Source of the DNA: Pseudomonadota bacterium
GTDB taxonomy: Bacteria > Myxococcota > Myxococcia > Myxococcales > Myxococcaceae
Length of the DNA: 20,713 bases
NCBI GenBank assembly: GCA_023424585.1
Contig: JAFADT010000549.1
Coordinates: forward strand, 1-20,713
Direction: 5' to 3'
How positions within the stretch are numbered: position 1 is the first letter of the stretch; each line of letters starts with the position of its first letter. The notes beneath the pieces were generated by a model. The model was given only the letters and a program-made list of their open reading frames with translations, did not search any database and had not been told where the DNA came from. Below are positions 7,866 through 15,856 of this stretch, one piece after another. A program made the translations under genes and the position numbers.

Positions 7866-8419
7866 AACTTGAAGCTGGCGGACTGGTCCGGCACGCCGTT
7901 GAAGTCCAGGTGGAGCGTGGCGTGGTCGCCGTGGCCCTTCTCGCTCCACTCCTGCTTCAGCGTGGACAGGTCGAACGCCAGGTCCTTGTAGACCAGGGCC
8001 TTGCACCGGTCGTTGTTCGCGTCGTGCATCAGGGTGAGCTCCGCGCGCGGCTGGCCCTCCGCCGTCTGGGTGAAGCGCCCGTCCCAGGCGAGCCCGTAGC
8101 GGTGCTCCTTGCAGCCGCCGCCGTGGCGGACGTGGAGCGTCAGCACGTTGCCCTTCACGCGCTGCGATTCGATGAAGAGCGGGTCGCGGGGCGCGGGCGT
8201 CTCCGTGACTTCCAGGGGCATGACGATGGGGGCCTCCGGGCTCTCCGCCTCCGCCGCGGGCGAGCGCGACGGCTTCCCCGGAGGCGTCACGGGGGTGGGC
8301 GGCGCCTCCTGCTCGGAAGTCGGGGCCGGCTCCTGGGCCTCGTCCTTGCGCGCGGCGTTCGAGCCCGCGCACCCGAGCAGCATTCCGCAGACGATTCCAC
8401 TCCACACGAGCTGTCGCAT
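7862..8419 (-). CDS. Small lipoprotein of unknown function
   Basis: 185 residues. The signal peptide ends in MLLGC with Cys17 as lipidation site; +2 is Ala, with no obvious inner-membrane retention Asp. Residues 25-80 are a disordered Pro/Glu/Ala linker. A compact domain at about 85-185 contains LTLHVRHGGGCKEHRYGLAWDG and LTLMHDANNDRCKALVYKDLAFDL, with two cysteines that could form a disulphide in the periplasm. I do not recognise a named family. GGAGGA lies 3 bases before the ATG. The gene is 36 bp downstream of the minus-strand glycosyltransferase and may share its transcript. It converges with the NADAR gene: the CTAG at 7862-7865 supplies TAG stops to both strands. Confidence 0.75.
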   Translation of the reverse strand: MRQLVWSGIVCGMLLGCAGSNAARKDEAQEPAPTSEQEAPPTPVTPPGKPSRSPAAEAESPEAPIVMPLEVTETPAPRDPLFIESQRVKGNVLTLHVRHGGGCKEHRYGLAWDGRFTQTAEGQPRAELTLMHDANNDRCKALVYKDLAFDLSTLKQEWSEKGHGDHATLHLDFNGVPDQSASFKF

Positions 8420-8455
8420 GTTCCTCCAGGGGCCCTTCCCGGGCCGGTTGAGTGC

Positions 8456-9565
8456 CTACCGGTGGCGCAGCGCCGCATCGTAGGCGGCCCGCGTCCCTTC
8501 CGCGGCGCGGGCCCAGGTGAACCTCGCGGCCTGACGCTGGCCTGCCTCCGACAGCGCCCGCCGCTCCTCCGGCGAACGCAGGAGCCGGTCGATGACCGCG
8601 GCCAGCCCCTCCGCGTCGTCCGGGTCCACCGCGGGCGCGGCACCGCCACACACCTCCGGCAGCGAGCCCGCCGTGGACACCACCGTGGGCGTGCCCAGGC
8701 GCATGGCCTCCAGGGGCGGCAGGCCGAAGCCCTCGTAGCGCGAGGGGAAGACGAACAGCGCCGCGCGGCGCATCAGCGCGTAGAAGATGGCGGGGGCCTG
8801 GTAGCCCAGGGGCCGGATGTCCAGCCCCTCCGAGCGCAGGCGCGCGATGCGCGTCTCCACCTTCCCGGAGCCGAACCAGCTCTGCCCCGCGAGCACGAGC
8901 GTGAAGGGCCGGCCGCGCGCCCTGAGCCGCTCCTGCGCGTCCAGCACCAGCTCCACGTTCTTGCGCACATCGAGCGAGCCCGCGTACAGCACGTAGTCCT
9001 TCGGCAGGTTCAGCGCGTGGAGGAAGTCCTCGCCGGCCGCGTCCAGCGCCGGCACGCTCACGTGGTCCACGCCGTTGTGCACCACCACGGTGCGCGGCTC
9101 CACCTGGGGGAAGCGGCGCACCAGGTCCTGGCGCGTGCGTTCGCTGATGCACACCAGCCGGTCCGCGAGCATCAGGCTGCGCGCGAGCCACAGCCGGAAC
9201 TGCCACCGGTACGGCGCGGAGACGGTGTGCGGCAGATCCAGCGGCACCAGGTCGTGCACGGTGAGCACGTAGGCGGTGCCCGGCGTGCGCCGCAGCGGCA
9301 GGTTGAAGTTGCAGAGCGCGTGGTAGACGGGCGGCGGCGACGCCTTGAGCAGCCGCGGCAGCGTGGCCAGCGTCCACGGCGTCCGCTTCTGAACGCCTCG
9401 CGGGTGCTCGCCGGACTTGCGCGCGCCCATGCGGACCAGGCGGACGCCCTGGGCCTCGAGCGCGTCCGCGAGGCAGCGGGTGTAGAGGCCGATGCCGGTG
9501 GTGGGCTCGTCCCACAGGGTGGCGTCGAAGGCGATGGGTCCGGGGGTCGACACGGGCCGCCTCAT
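8456..9565 (-). CDS. Glycosyltransferase, GT4-like (GT-B fold)
   Basis: 369 residues, typical GT4 length. N-terminal acceptor domain with a GIGLYTRCL start (24-32) and VHDLVP (103-108); C-terminal nucleotide-sugar domain with YVLYAGSLDVRKN (191-203), GLDIRPLGYQ (247-256) and the E-x7-E motif EGFGLPPLE (E278, E286). The overall pattern is that of mannosyl/rhamnosyltransferases of the WbpY/WbpZ type that act on polysaccharide repeat units in the cytoplasm at the inner membrane. With gmd-rmd nearby, a GDP-D-rhamnose donor is a reasonable guess but not proven. ATG 9565 starts just before the first beta strand, and there is no visible ribosome site. It diverges from the double glycosyltransferase with only 30 bp between start codons. 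Confidence 0.88.
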   Translation of the reverse strand: MRRPVSTPGPIAFDATLWDEPTTGIGLYTRCLADALEAQGVRLVRMGARKSGEHPRGVQKRTPWTLATLPRLLKASPPPVYHALCNFNLPLRRTPGTAYVLTVHDLVPLDLPHTVSAPYRWQFRLWLARSLMLADRLVCISERTRQDLVRRFPQVEPRTVVVHNGVDHVSVPALDAAGEDFLHALNLPKDYVLYAGSLDVRKNVELVLDAQERLRARGRPFTLVLAGQSWFGSGKVETRIARLRSEGLDIRPLGYQAPAIFYALMRRAALFVFPSRYEGFGLPPLEAMRLGTPTVVSTAGSLPEVCGGAAPAVDPDDAEGLAAVIDRLLRSPEERRALSEAGQRQAARFTWARAAEGTRAAYDAALRHR

Positions 9566-9572
9566 ACCATGC

Positions 9573-9589
9573 CCGTGTGGTACACACGG
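9573..9589. promoter_or_regulatory. Inverted repeat in the 30-bp gap between divergent glycosyltransferases
   Basis: CCGTGTG (9573-9579) and CACACGG (9583-9589) are exact inverse copies around GTA. The whole gap between start codons (9566-9595) is occupied by this element. It could bind a regulator controlling both genes or act on a leader. The core CGTGT-N5-ACACG resembles the CGTGT-N7-ACACG element at 7321-7337. Confidence 0.4.
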
Positions 9590-9595
9590 CCCCCC

Positions 9596-11833
9596 ATGGC
9601 GGTCCATCAGCTGATCCCAAGCTTCGGCCCCGGCGACGCCTCCGGCCAGGCCGCGCTGCACCTGCAACTCCTCCTGCGCCGCATGGGGCACGTGGGCGAC
9701 ATCTACGCGGAAGAGGTCGCCCAGGGTCTTCAGGGGCTGGCCCGCCACGTCTTCACGCTGAAGCCCCGGCCGGACGACCTGGTGCTGTACCACCACGGCA
9801 TCGCGTCCCCGCTGAGCGGGCGGCTGATGCACCTGGACTGCAAGCGCGGCGTGGTGTTCCACAACATCAGCCCCGCGCGCTTCTACCGGGGCACCTCGCT
9901 GGAGCACGCGCTGGTGGCGGGCCGCGCGCAGGTGGCCGCGCTGGCGCCCTTCCTGGACGTCTCCATCGGGGACTCGGACTTCAACGGCGAGGAGCTGAAG
10001 GTCGCGGGCCACCGCAACGTGCACACGGTGCAGCTCTTCATCGAGAAGGAGCGCTTCGCCGCGTCCGTGGCGGACACGAAGCAGCTCGCGAAGCTCGCCG
10101 GGCCCGGCCCCACGCTGGTGTCGGTGAGCCGGGTGATGCCGCACAAGCGCTTCGAGGACCTGCTCTCATTGCACCGGGAGCTCCTGAGAATCCGCCCCCA
10201 GGCCCGGCTGCTCATCGTCGGCGGCTACGAGCCGGGCAGCCGCTACTTCAAGCAGCTCGAGCGCGAGATGAAGGACCTCACGGGGGTGCACTTCCTGGGG
10301 CGCCTGACGCATCCGCAGCTGGTGGCCGTGTACCGCTCCGCGTCCGTGTTCGTCTCCATGAGCGAGCACGAGGGCTTCAGCGTACCCATCATCGAGGCCA
10401 TGGCCTCCGAGGTCCCGGTGCTCGCGTACGCGGCGGCGGCGGTGCCGGAGACGCTGGGCGGGGCGGGCATCGCGTTCGACCAGAAGCGCTACGCGTTCCT
10501 CGCGGAGCTGGTGGTGGACCTGACCGAGGACCGCGACCTGCGCAAGGCGGTGCTCGGCGGACAGGCGCGCAGGCTCCAGCACTTCTCCCCCGCCGCCGCG
10601 CAGGTGTCGCTCACCCGCGCGCTCCAGGGCGTGGTGGCGCCGCCGCGCCGTCCGCGCAAGGCCCCCGCGAAGCGGCCGCGCGTGGCGTTGGTGGTGCAGC
10701 GCTACGGCGAGGTGACGGGCGGCGCGGAGAGCCACGCCGCGCAGGTGGCGGAGCGCCTGGCGCCGCACTGGGACCTCACGGTGGTGACGACCTGCGCGAA
10801 GAACCACCAGACGTGGGAGAACACCTTCCCGCCCGGCGAGGAGCGGGTGGGCCGGGTGAAGGTGCTGCGCTTCCCGGTGACCCGCCGGCGCAACATCCAC
10901 GCGTTCAACGGCCTGTCGCGCAAGCTGTTCGGCCATGGCAACGAGCGGCTGCGCGAGGAGCAGTGGGTGGCCGAGCAGGGCCCGCTGAGCCCCGGGCTCC
11001 TGGAGCACCTGGCCACCACGCAGGACGCGTACGACGGCTACCTGTTCTTCACGTACCTCTACGCGCCCACGGCGTGGGGGGTGCCGCTGGTGGCGGACCG
11101 CGCGATGCTGGTGCCCACCGCGCACGACGAGCCGCCCATCCGCTTCGGCGTCTACGGGGACGTGTTCAACCGGCCCCGGGTGCTGATGTGCAACACGCCG
11201 GAGGAGGTGGAGATGATCGGGCGCTTCCACCCGGCCCATGCGCGGGCGCGCGTGGTGGGCGTGGGCGTGGACGCGCTGCCAGCGGTGCCGGACCGCTTCC
11301 GGGCGAAGTACGGCGTGCACGGCCGCTACCTGCTCTACGTGGGCCGGCTGGAGCCGGGCAAGGGCGTGCCGGAGCTCTTGAAGTTCCACCGCAAGCTGCG
11401 GACGCGCTACCAGGACGCGCCGGAGCTGGTGCTCGCGGGCGAGGCGCACATGGACGTGAGCGGCGACGGCGTGCGGCACGTGGGGCGCATTTCTGAACAG
11501 GACAAGCACGACGCGCTGGCGGGAGCCCTGGCGGTGGTGGTGCCGTCGAAGTTCGAGAGCCTCTCGCTGCTGACGCTGGAGGCGTTCGCGCAGGGGACGC
11601 CGGTGCTGGTGAACGGGAAGTCGGACGTGCTGGTGGGACAGGTGGAGCGCAGTGGCGCGGGCCGGGTGTACCGGGGGCTGGCGTCGTTCATCGAAGGGCT
11701 GCGCGAAGTGGGTGAAGCCCGGGACGCGATGGGCCAGCGGGCCCGCATCTACGCGCAGCGGCACACGTGGCCCCAGGTGGTCGCGATGTACCGGGAGGAG
11801 ATGGCGCGCATCGTGGAGGAGACACACCGATGA
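9596..11833 (+). CDS. Fused double glycosyltransferase (two GT4-like modules)
   Basis: 745 residues, twice the usual GT4 length, with two complete GT-B units. Module 1 (1-345): start VHQLIPSFGPGDASG, FHNISPARFY (88-97), SVSRVMPHKRF (176-186) and the E-x7-E motif at E259/E267. Residues 346-362 are a Pro/Arg/Lys linker. Module 2 (363-745): VQRYGEVTGGAESHA (367-381), LYVGRLEPGKG (580-590) and E-x7-E at E654/E662. Both donor sites look intact, so one polypeptide may add two sugars in succession at the cytoplasmic face. ATG 9596 is chosen because the module begins there; an in-frame ATG at 9569 would place the inverted repeat inside the gene. No ribosome site is visible. The last codons overlap the next gene (ATGA). 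Confidence 0.88.
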   Translation: MAVHQLIPSFGPGDASGQAALHLQLLLRRMGHVGDIYAEEVAQGLQGLARHVFTLKPRPDDLVLYHHGIASPLSGRLMHLDCKRGVVFHNISPARFYRGTSLEHALVAGRAQVAALAPFLDVSIGDSDFNGEELKVAGHRNVHTVQLFIEKERFAASVADTKQLAKLAGPGPTLVSVSRVMPHKRFEDLLSLHRELLRIRPQARLLIVGGYEPGSRYFKQLEREMKDLTGVHFLGRLTHPQLVAVYRSASVFVSMSEHEGFSVPIIEAMASEVPVLAYAAAAVPETLGGAGIAFDQKRYAFLAELVVDLTEDRDLRKAVLGGQARRLQHFSPAAAQVSLTRALQGVVAPPRRPRKAPAKRPRVALVVQRYGEVTGGAESHAAQVAERLAPHWDLTVVTTCAKNHQTWENTFPPGEERVGRVKVLRFPVTRRRNIHAFNGLSRKLFGHGNERLREEQWVAEQGPLSPGLLEHLATTQDAYDGYLFFTYLYAPTAWGVPLVADRAMLVPTAHDEPPIRFGVYGDVFNRPRVLMCNTPEEVEMIGRFHPAHARARVVGVGVDALPAVPDRFRAKYGVHGRYLLYVGRLEPGKGVPELLKFHRKLRTRYQDAPELVLAGEAHMDVSGDGVRHVGRISEQDKHDALAGALAVVVPSKFESLSLLTLEAFAQGTPVLVNGKSDVLVGQVERSGAGRVYRGLASFIEGLREVGEARDAMGQRARIYAQRHTWPQVVAMYREEMARIVEETHR

Positions 11834-12846
11834 AGCTGCTCGGACGGGACATTCCCACGGGGGCCCTGATGGCCCGCATCGAGGAGCGGCTGCGCGTGCG
11901 CGGGCTGCCCACGTCGGAGCCGGCGGAGGTGCCGGAGGACGGCGTCGAGCCGCGCGTGGATCCGCTGTCGTTCAACATGCACGCGCTGGAGGAGAACGCG
12001 GACACGACGCGGGCCCTGCCGCTGCACACGCACCGCGCGGGCATGGGGCAGGCGGTGCTCCTGGCCAAGTGGGCGTTCCGCAAGACGTGCCAGGTGCTGA
12101 TCAACGAAACCCTGGGGCGGCAGCGCGTGTTCAACGGCCTGGTGCGGGACTCGTACGCCCAGCTCTCCGCGGAGGTCCTCCGGCTGCGCCGGGAGGTGGA
12201 CACGCTGAGGGCCCAGGCCGCGAAGGCACCACCGCCGGAAGCCCCCAGGCCGCCGAGGCCGCCCCCGGCCATCAGCCACGGCCGGCCCGCGTCCCACCTG
12301 CCTGACGACGAGGAAGAAGGCCTGCCCCCCAGGGAGAGGGCCCTCCCCGCCATCGAGTTCGGACGTCCGCCGAAGTCGGCGGGGACTGAGCAAGGCCGGC
12401 CACCGAAGCCCCCGCGCGAGGAGCAGCGACGTCCGCTGAAGCCGGCCAATGCCGGGCAAGGCCGGCCACCGAAGCCCTCACATGGCGCGCACGGCCGTCC
12501 GCCCAAGCCGCCACCGGACATCGCCTACGGCCGTCCATCGGAGCCGCGGAGTGAGGAGCAGGTCCGCCCCCCGAAGCCGCCGCCTGCATCCATGCCTTCG
12601 GCGCCCCTCACCGAGACCGCGGAGCAAGGCCGTCCGCCAGCGCCCCAGAGCACCGACCTCGGCGCGTCCCCCAAGCCAGCGACGAAGGACGAACGCCAGC
12701 GCCCGGCGAAACCCACCCACGCCAAGAACGCGCGGGCCGCGAAGTCCCCTCGCGAGCAACTGCCTCGGTCGGAAGGCGCATCCCGCCCCAACGCCCGCGC
12801 CCCACGCGGCGCACGCTCGAAGCGCGGCGGACCGAAGAAGGGCTGA
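11830..12846 (+). CDS. Glycan-locus protein with helical N-terminus and GRPPKP-repeat basic tail
   Basis: 338 residues. The ATG overlaps the TGA of the double glycosyltransferase (ATGA at 11830-11833), so translation is probably coupled. The N-terminal part (1-125) includes LPLHTHRAGMGQAVLLAKWAFRK and LGRQRVFNGLVRDSYAQLSAEVLRLRREVD. The RQ-x2-FN pattern followed by a coiled-coil-like helix recalls N-terminal segments found before methyltransferase or glycosyltransferase domains in polysaccharide clusters. From about 137 to 300 the chain is disordered, with about nine copies of a G-R-P-P-K-P motif every 12-16 residues. The last 50 residues are strongly basic. There is no signal peptide or membrane helix. 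It may scaffold the glycosyltransferases or bind an anionic polymer; that is inference, and no enzyme domain is visible. Confidence 0.75.
   Translation: MKLLGRDIPTGALMARIEERLRVRGLPTSEPAEVPEDGVEPRVDPLSFNMHALEENADTTRALPLHTHRAGMGQAVLLAKWAFRKTCQVLINETLGRQRVFNGLVRDSYAQLSAEVLRLRREVDTLRAQAAKAPPPEAPRPPRPPPAISHGRPASHLPDDEEEGLPPRERALPAIEFGRPPKSAGTEQGRPPKPPREEQRRPLKPANAGQGRPPKPSHGAHGRPPKPPPDIAYGRPSEPRSEEQVRPPKPPPASMPSAPLTETAEQGRPPAPQSTDLGASPKPATKDERQRPAKPTHAKNARAAKSPREQLPRSEGASRPNARAPRGARSKRGGPKKG
12350..12650 (+). repeat. Degenerate GRPPKP-coding repeats
   Basis: Within the gene at 11830-12846, the hexapeptide GRPPKP or close variants (GRPPKS, RRPLKP, GRPSEP, VRPPKP, GRPPAP) recurs every 36-48 bases. 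At DNA level GGCCGGCCACCGAAGCC occurs at about 12395 and 12461. The copies have diverged in the spacer residues, unlike the near-identical 36-bp array near the start of the window. Confidence 0.7.
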
Positions 12847-12908
12847 GCGTTCGGGCACGATGCCCCCGGGCGGCAACGCTCGTCCCAAGGGCCTCCGCCG
12901 CGCGGCGG
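12845..12908. terminator. Stem-loops between convergent genes, possible terminators
   Basis: GAGCGTT (12845-12851), starting inside the TGA stop of the repeat-protein gene, pairs with AACGCTC (12875-12881). Further on, CCGCCGCGCGGCGG at 12895-12908 is a perfect 14-bp palindrome, ahead of the minus-strand membrane-protein gene that ends at 12956. Neither is followed by a T-tract. The rest of the 12847-12955 gap shows nothing else. Confidence 0.4.
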
Positions 12909-12955
12909 CCCGGGTCGCGGGCGCCGCGCACGAACACGCAGCACCGCGACCGCGC

Positions 12956-14860
12956 TCAGGGGTCTACGTCCGGGAAGCGGTACACGGTGACGAAGCTGTC
13001 CTGATGCACCAGCTCGCCCCCCAGCTCGTCCGTGATGAACGCGTGACGGATGGGGTGGAAGTAGTGCGTCACGTACCACTTGAAGTGGTGCTCCTTCAGG
13101 TAGCGCCGCATCGACTCGCGCTCCTCCGCCGTGACGACGCCAAACGCGTTGCGCATCCCCTCCGCCGCGCGGATGAGCCGCGAGCCCACGAGCGCCGCCT
13201 CCCGCACCGGCAGCCGGGACAGCCGGGCGTAGGACACCGGCTTGCCGTGATAGAGCTGCTCCCACTGCCCCATCACGTTGTCCGTCAGCACCGCCGCCGG
13301 CATGGGCGCGTCGCGGATCTCATCGAACACCGGCGGCAGGCTGGGAAGCCGAGGCACCTGCATCTGGAGACCCCGGTACTCCACGTTCGGCACCAGCGCC
13401 ACCGCGAGCGCCACCGCCACGCCCAGCCGCGCGTCACGCCGGCCGGCCCACGCGCCCGCGTGCGCCGCCGCGAACGCCACCAGCACCGCCAGCGAGAGGA
13501 ACGTGAGCAGCACGAAGCGCACCGGCATGCCGCCGCGAGAGAACAGCGGCACCACGTGCTTGAACACCACGTAGGGCATGGGGATCTGGACCTTGAGCGG
13601 CACGCCGAACGCCGTCAGCGGCTCCGACAGCGACAGAAAGACGGCCAGCGCCAGGAGCAGCAGCACGTCCCGCCGCCACACCCGCCCCCGCCACGCGGGC
13701 ACCAGCGCCACAGCGACCAGGGCGCCGATGAGCAGCACCACCGGCGACACCCGGTCCTCCAGCCCGATGTTGAGCACCGTGCCCATGGACAGCACCGCGA
13801 AGCCCAACCCCAGCCCCACCCAGCGGCGCCCCTCCGGCACGCCCCGCCACAGCGCGAAGACGGCCAGCAGCGGCGTCACCCAGCCCAGGAAGTTGCCGGT
13901 CTCCTCCGCGTTGGTCGACATCTTCACCCGCATGAGGTTCTGGGAGAACTCACGCGCCTCCGCGGGCAGCGACGTCATCCACGTCGAGCGCGTGTCCGGG
14001 ATGAAGAACGAATACAGGTCCGAGAAGTAGTCCGAGTCGCCGTGGTGGATCTGCAGCGGCGCGGGGAACGCATGCAGGAGCAGCGGCACCATGGGCGGCA
14101 CGCACGCGAGCCCCGCCGCCAGCCCCGCCGCCGCCGCCCGGCGCACGAGCGGATCCCTCCACGTGTCCACGGACAGGAGCGGCCCCCGCCTCCACCGCTC
14201 GGCCACCACCCACAGGAGCGAGAAGAGCGCGATGTAGACGAGGTAGTAGTAGTCACACAGCAACACGTACAACGCGCACAGCGCCAGCCCCACCAGCCAC
14301 TTGCGCTTGCCCTCGTCCAGCCAGCGGAAGAAGCAGAGCAGGTAGAGCGGCAGCCCCTCCAGCGCGGAGAGGTTCAGGTGCGCTGTCGCGTGGGTGAGGT
14401 GGTAGCGCGAGAAGTTGAACACGCACGCGCCCGCCAGCGCCGCCGCCGCCGCGAGCCAGGGCCCGTGGCCCGCGCGCTCCAGCAGGTAGCGAAAGAGCAG
14501 CCACGACGTGTAGCCCGTCAGCACGAACGAGCCGAACAGCACCACGTTGTACGCCGTCTCCACCGGCATGAACGGCAGCAGCACCACGCCCCACAGCGTC
14601 TTCGCCGGCGCGAGCGTGTGCCAGTACAGCTCCGCCCCCAGGGGCCAGTGGAGGAACGGCACGAAGAACGGGTTCTGCGGCTGCACCCAGAGGGCCTGCC
14701 GCATCCACCACAGGTGCCACATGTTCATGTAGACGTCTTCGCGTCCGCCCATCACGTGTCCCTGCATCTGGGACACGAGCGGCCAGGTGTGGAACGCCGA
14801 CAGCGCGAAGAACGTGAGCAGCACCAGCGGGTGCAGCACCCGCCGCATCAGGGGGGACAT
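12956..14860 (-). CDS. Polytopic membrane protein, GT-C/oligosaccharide-processing-like
   Basis: 634 residues with roughly a dozen hydrophobic helices up to about residue 480, then a soluble C-terminal domain of about 150 residues. The first loop after helix 1 contains WPLVSQMQGHVMGGREDVYMNMWHLWW with an acidic pair (E41, D42), and later HWPLGAELYWHT. GT-C glycosyltransferases, which use lipid-linked sugars at the periplasmic face, carry an acidic pair in this first loop. Many bacterial glycan clusters encode such proteins, and several remain unassigned, so I keep the call general. The tail has SRLPVREAALVGSRLIRAAEG and HHFKWYVTHYF, soluble alpha/beta-like. ATG 14860 (MSPLM) is used; ATG 14848 is possible, and neither has a ribosome site. 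It lies 17 bp downstream of the methyltransferase gene and is surely in the same transcript. Confidence 0.75.
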   Translation of the reverse strand: MSPLMRRVLHPLVLLTFFALSAFHTWPLVSQMQGHVMGGREDVYMNMWHLWWMRQALWVQPQNPFFVPFLHWPLGAELYWHTLAPAKTLWGVVLLPFMPVETAYNVVLFGSFVLTGYTSWLLFRYLLERAGHGPWLAAAAALAGACVFNFSRYHLTHATAHLNLSALEGLPLYLLCFFRWLDEGKRKWLVGLALCALYVLLCDYYYLVYIALFSLLWVVAERWRRGPLLSVDTWRDPLVRRAAAAGLAAGLACVPPMVPLLLHAFPAPLQIHHGDSDYFSDLYSFFIPDTRSTWMTSLPAEAREFSQNLMRVKMSTNAEETGNFLGWVTPLLAVFALWRGVPEGRRWVGLGLGFAVLSMGTVLNIGLEDRVSPVVLLIGALVAVALVPAWRGRVWRRDVLLLLALAVFLSLSEPLTAFGVPLKVQIPMPYVVFKHVVPLFSRGGMPVRFVLLTFLSLAVLVAFAAAHAGAWAGRRDARLGVAVALAVALVPNVEYRGLQMQVPRLPSLPPVFDEIRDAPMPAAVLTDNVMGQWEQLYHGKPVSYARLSRLPVREAALVGSRLIRAAEGMRNAFGVVTAEERESMRRYLKEHHFKWYVTHYFHPIRHAFITDELGGELVHQDSFVTVYRFPDVDP

Positions 14861-14877
14861 AGGCGCGGGGGGATGGC

Positions 14878-15813
14878 TCAGAGGGGCCGCTCGGCGGCCA
14901 TCAGCATGTTGTCGCCCAGGTTGAACGGGATGGACCAGCTGGACGGCACACCCCGCCGCAGCAGCTCCAGCGCCGGCGCCGCGGGCGTGAAGCTCGCCCC
15001 CACCTTCCGCAACAGGTAGTCCGCGGAGATGATGTGCGTGTACGTCCGGACGTCCGTGACGTGGAAGCCCACCTCCTCCAGCAGCGTCGCCAGGGTGCGG
15101 CGGCCGAAATAGAAGAGGTGCATGTCCATCAGCCACGGCCACTGCCCGCCCATCAGCCGCGCCAGCAGGCTGCCCGCGTCGATGGTGGACAGGTAGATGC
15201 GACCACCGGGCCGCACCAGCTTGAGCGCCGCCTTCAGCTCCTCGCGCGGATCCGCGAAGTGCTCCACCACGTCCCACAGCGTCACCACGTCGTACTGGAG
15301 CCCCTTCGCCGCCAGCTCCCGCAAGGGGAGGCCGTGCACCGTGAACCCCAGGCTCCGCGCGTTGCCCGCGGCCCAGCGCGACAGCTCCAGGCCCTCCGGG
15401 CGGAAGCCCGCCTCGCGCGCCACGTCCAGGAAGTAGCCGCAGTAGGCCCCCACATCCAGCAGCGTGCGGCCCTGGGCGGGCCCCAGTTCGCGCAGCACGC
15501 GGCGGAAGGTGTGGTAGCGGTTGTCCTTCTCCGCGACGTAGAGCGGATCCTCCACGTCCTGGTACGCCTGGAGCAGCGCGTCCGGGGACTGCAGGGGCCA
15601 CTGGAACATCATCCCGCAGTCCTCGCAGCCCCAGATGGGCGGGTGGCTCCGGTGGCCGAAGGACGTGCAGTTGTAGGCCGCCGCGCCCTCGGAGGAGGTC
15701 CCCCCGCGCGCCCGGTGACGCAGCCGCAGGCGCCGCCCCTTGCACAGGTAGCAGGCGTCCGGCACGGGGGCCAGGTGCGGTTCGGAGGCACGGCGAGCGG
15801 CGTTGTCCATCAT
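14878..15813 (-). CDS. Class I SAM-dependent methyltransferase with N-terminal zinc-binding segment
   Basis: 311 residues. Residues 21-66 hold two C-x2-C pairs (C21/C24, C63/C66), the metal-binding head common in sugar C- or O-methyltransferases of polysaccharide and antibiotic pathways. The Rossmann core has motif I LLDVGAYCGYF (118-128), an acidic strand end at LELSRW (142-147) and LWDVVEHFADP (179-189), which fits the Methyltransf_11/23 type. The C-terminal third has MDMHLFYFGRRTL, again typical of glycan-cluster methyltransferases. The likely substrate is a sugar or glycan intermediate, inferred from neighbours only. Start: two consecutive ATGs (15813 and 15810), with no ribosome site. 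It is first in a two-gene minus-strand unit with the membrane protein. Confidence 0.88.
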   Translation of the reverse strand: MMDNAARRASEPHLAPVPDACYLCKGRRLRLRHRARGGTSSEGAAAYNCTSFGHRSHPPIWGCEDCGMMFQWPLQSPDALLQAYQDVEDPLYVAEKDNRYHTFRRVLRELGPAQGRTLLDVGAYCGYFLDVAREAGFRPEGLELSRWAAGNARSLGFTVHGLPLRELAAKGLQYDVVTLWDVVEHFADPREELKAALKLVRPGGRIYLSTIDAGSLLARLMGGQWPWLMDMHLFYFGRRTLATLLEEVGFHVTDVRTYTHIISADYLLRKVGASFTPAAPALELLRRGVPSSWSIPFNLGDNMLMAAERPL

Positions 15814-15821
15814 GGCGGCGC

Positions 15822-15850
15822 ACCGTAGCCGCTGGGGCCTACCGCCTCAA
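15822..15850 (-). promoter_or_regulatory. Weak candidate promoter for the methyltransferase unit
   Basis: On the minus strand TTGAGG (15850-15845) and TACGGT (15827-15822) are 17 bases apart. The -10 box would lie only about 8 bases before the ATG at 15813, which would mean an almost leaderless mRNA, in line with the lack of a ribosome site. The match to consensus is poor. Confidence 0.25.
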
Positions 15851-15856
15851 CACGGC

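Noticed and set aside
9569..9598. An earlier ATG (9569) for the double glycosyltransferase
   Set aside because: It lies 3 bases from the divergent start at 9565, lacks a ribosome site and adds a non-family extension; the glycosyltransferase fold begins at 9596. It cannot be fully excluded.
7421..11833. A single 1470-codon open frame on the plus strand
   Set aside because: Its first 725 codons run antisense to, or out of frame with, well-supported genes and read as Arg/Ala/Gly-rich noise. Only 9596-11833 is a real protein; high GC removes stop codons.
12449..15019. An 856-codon plus-strand open frame
   Set aside because: It is antisense to the membrane protein and methyltransferase, very rich in His, Arg and Gln, with no recognisable motif.
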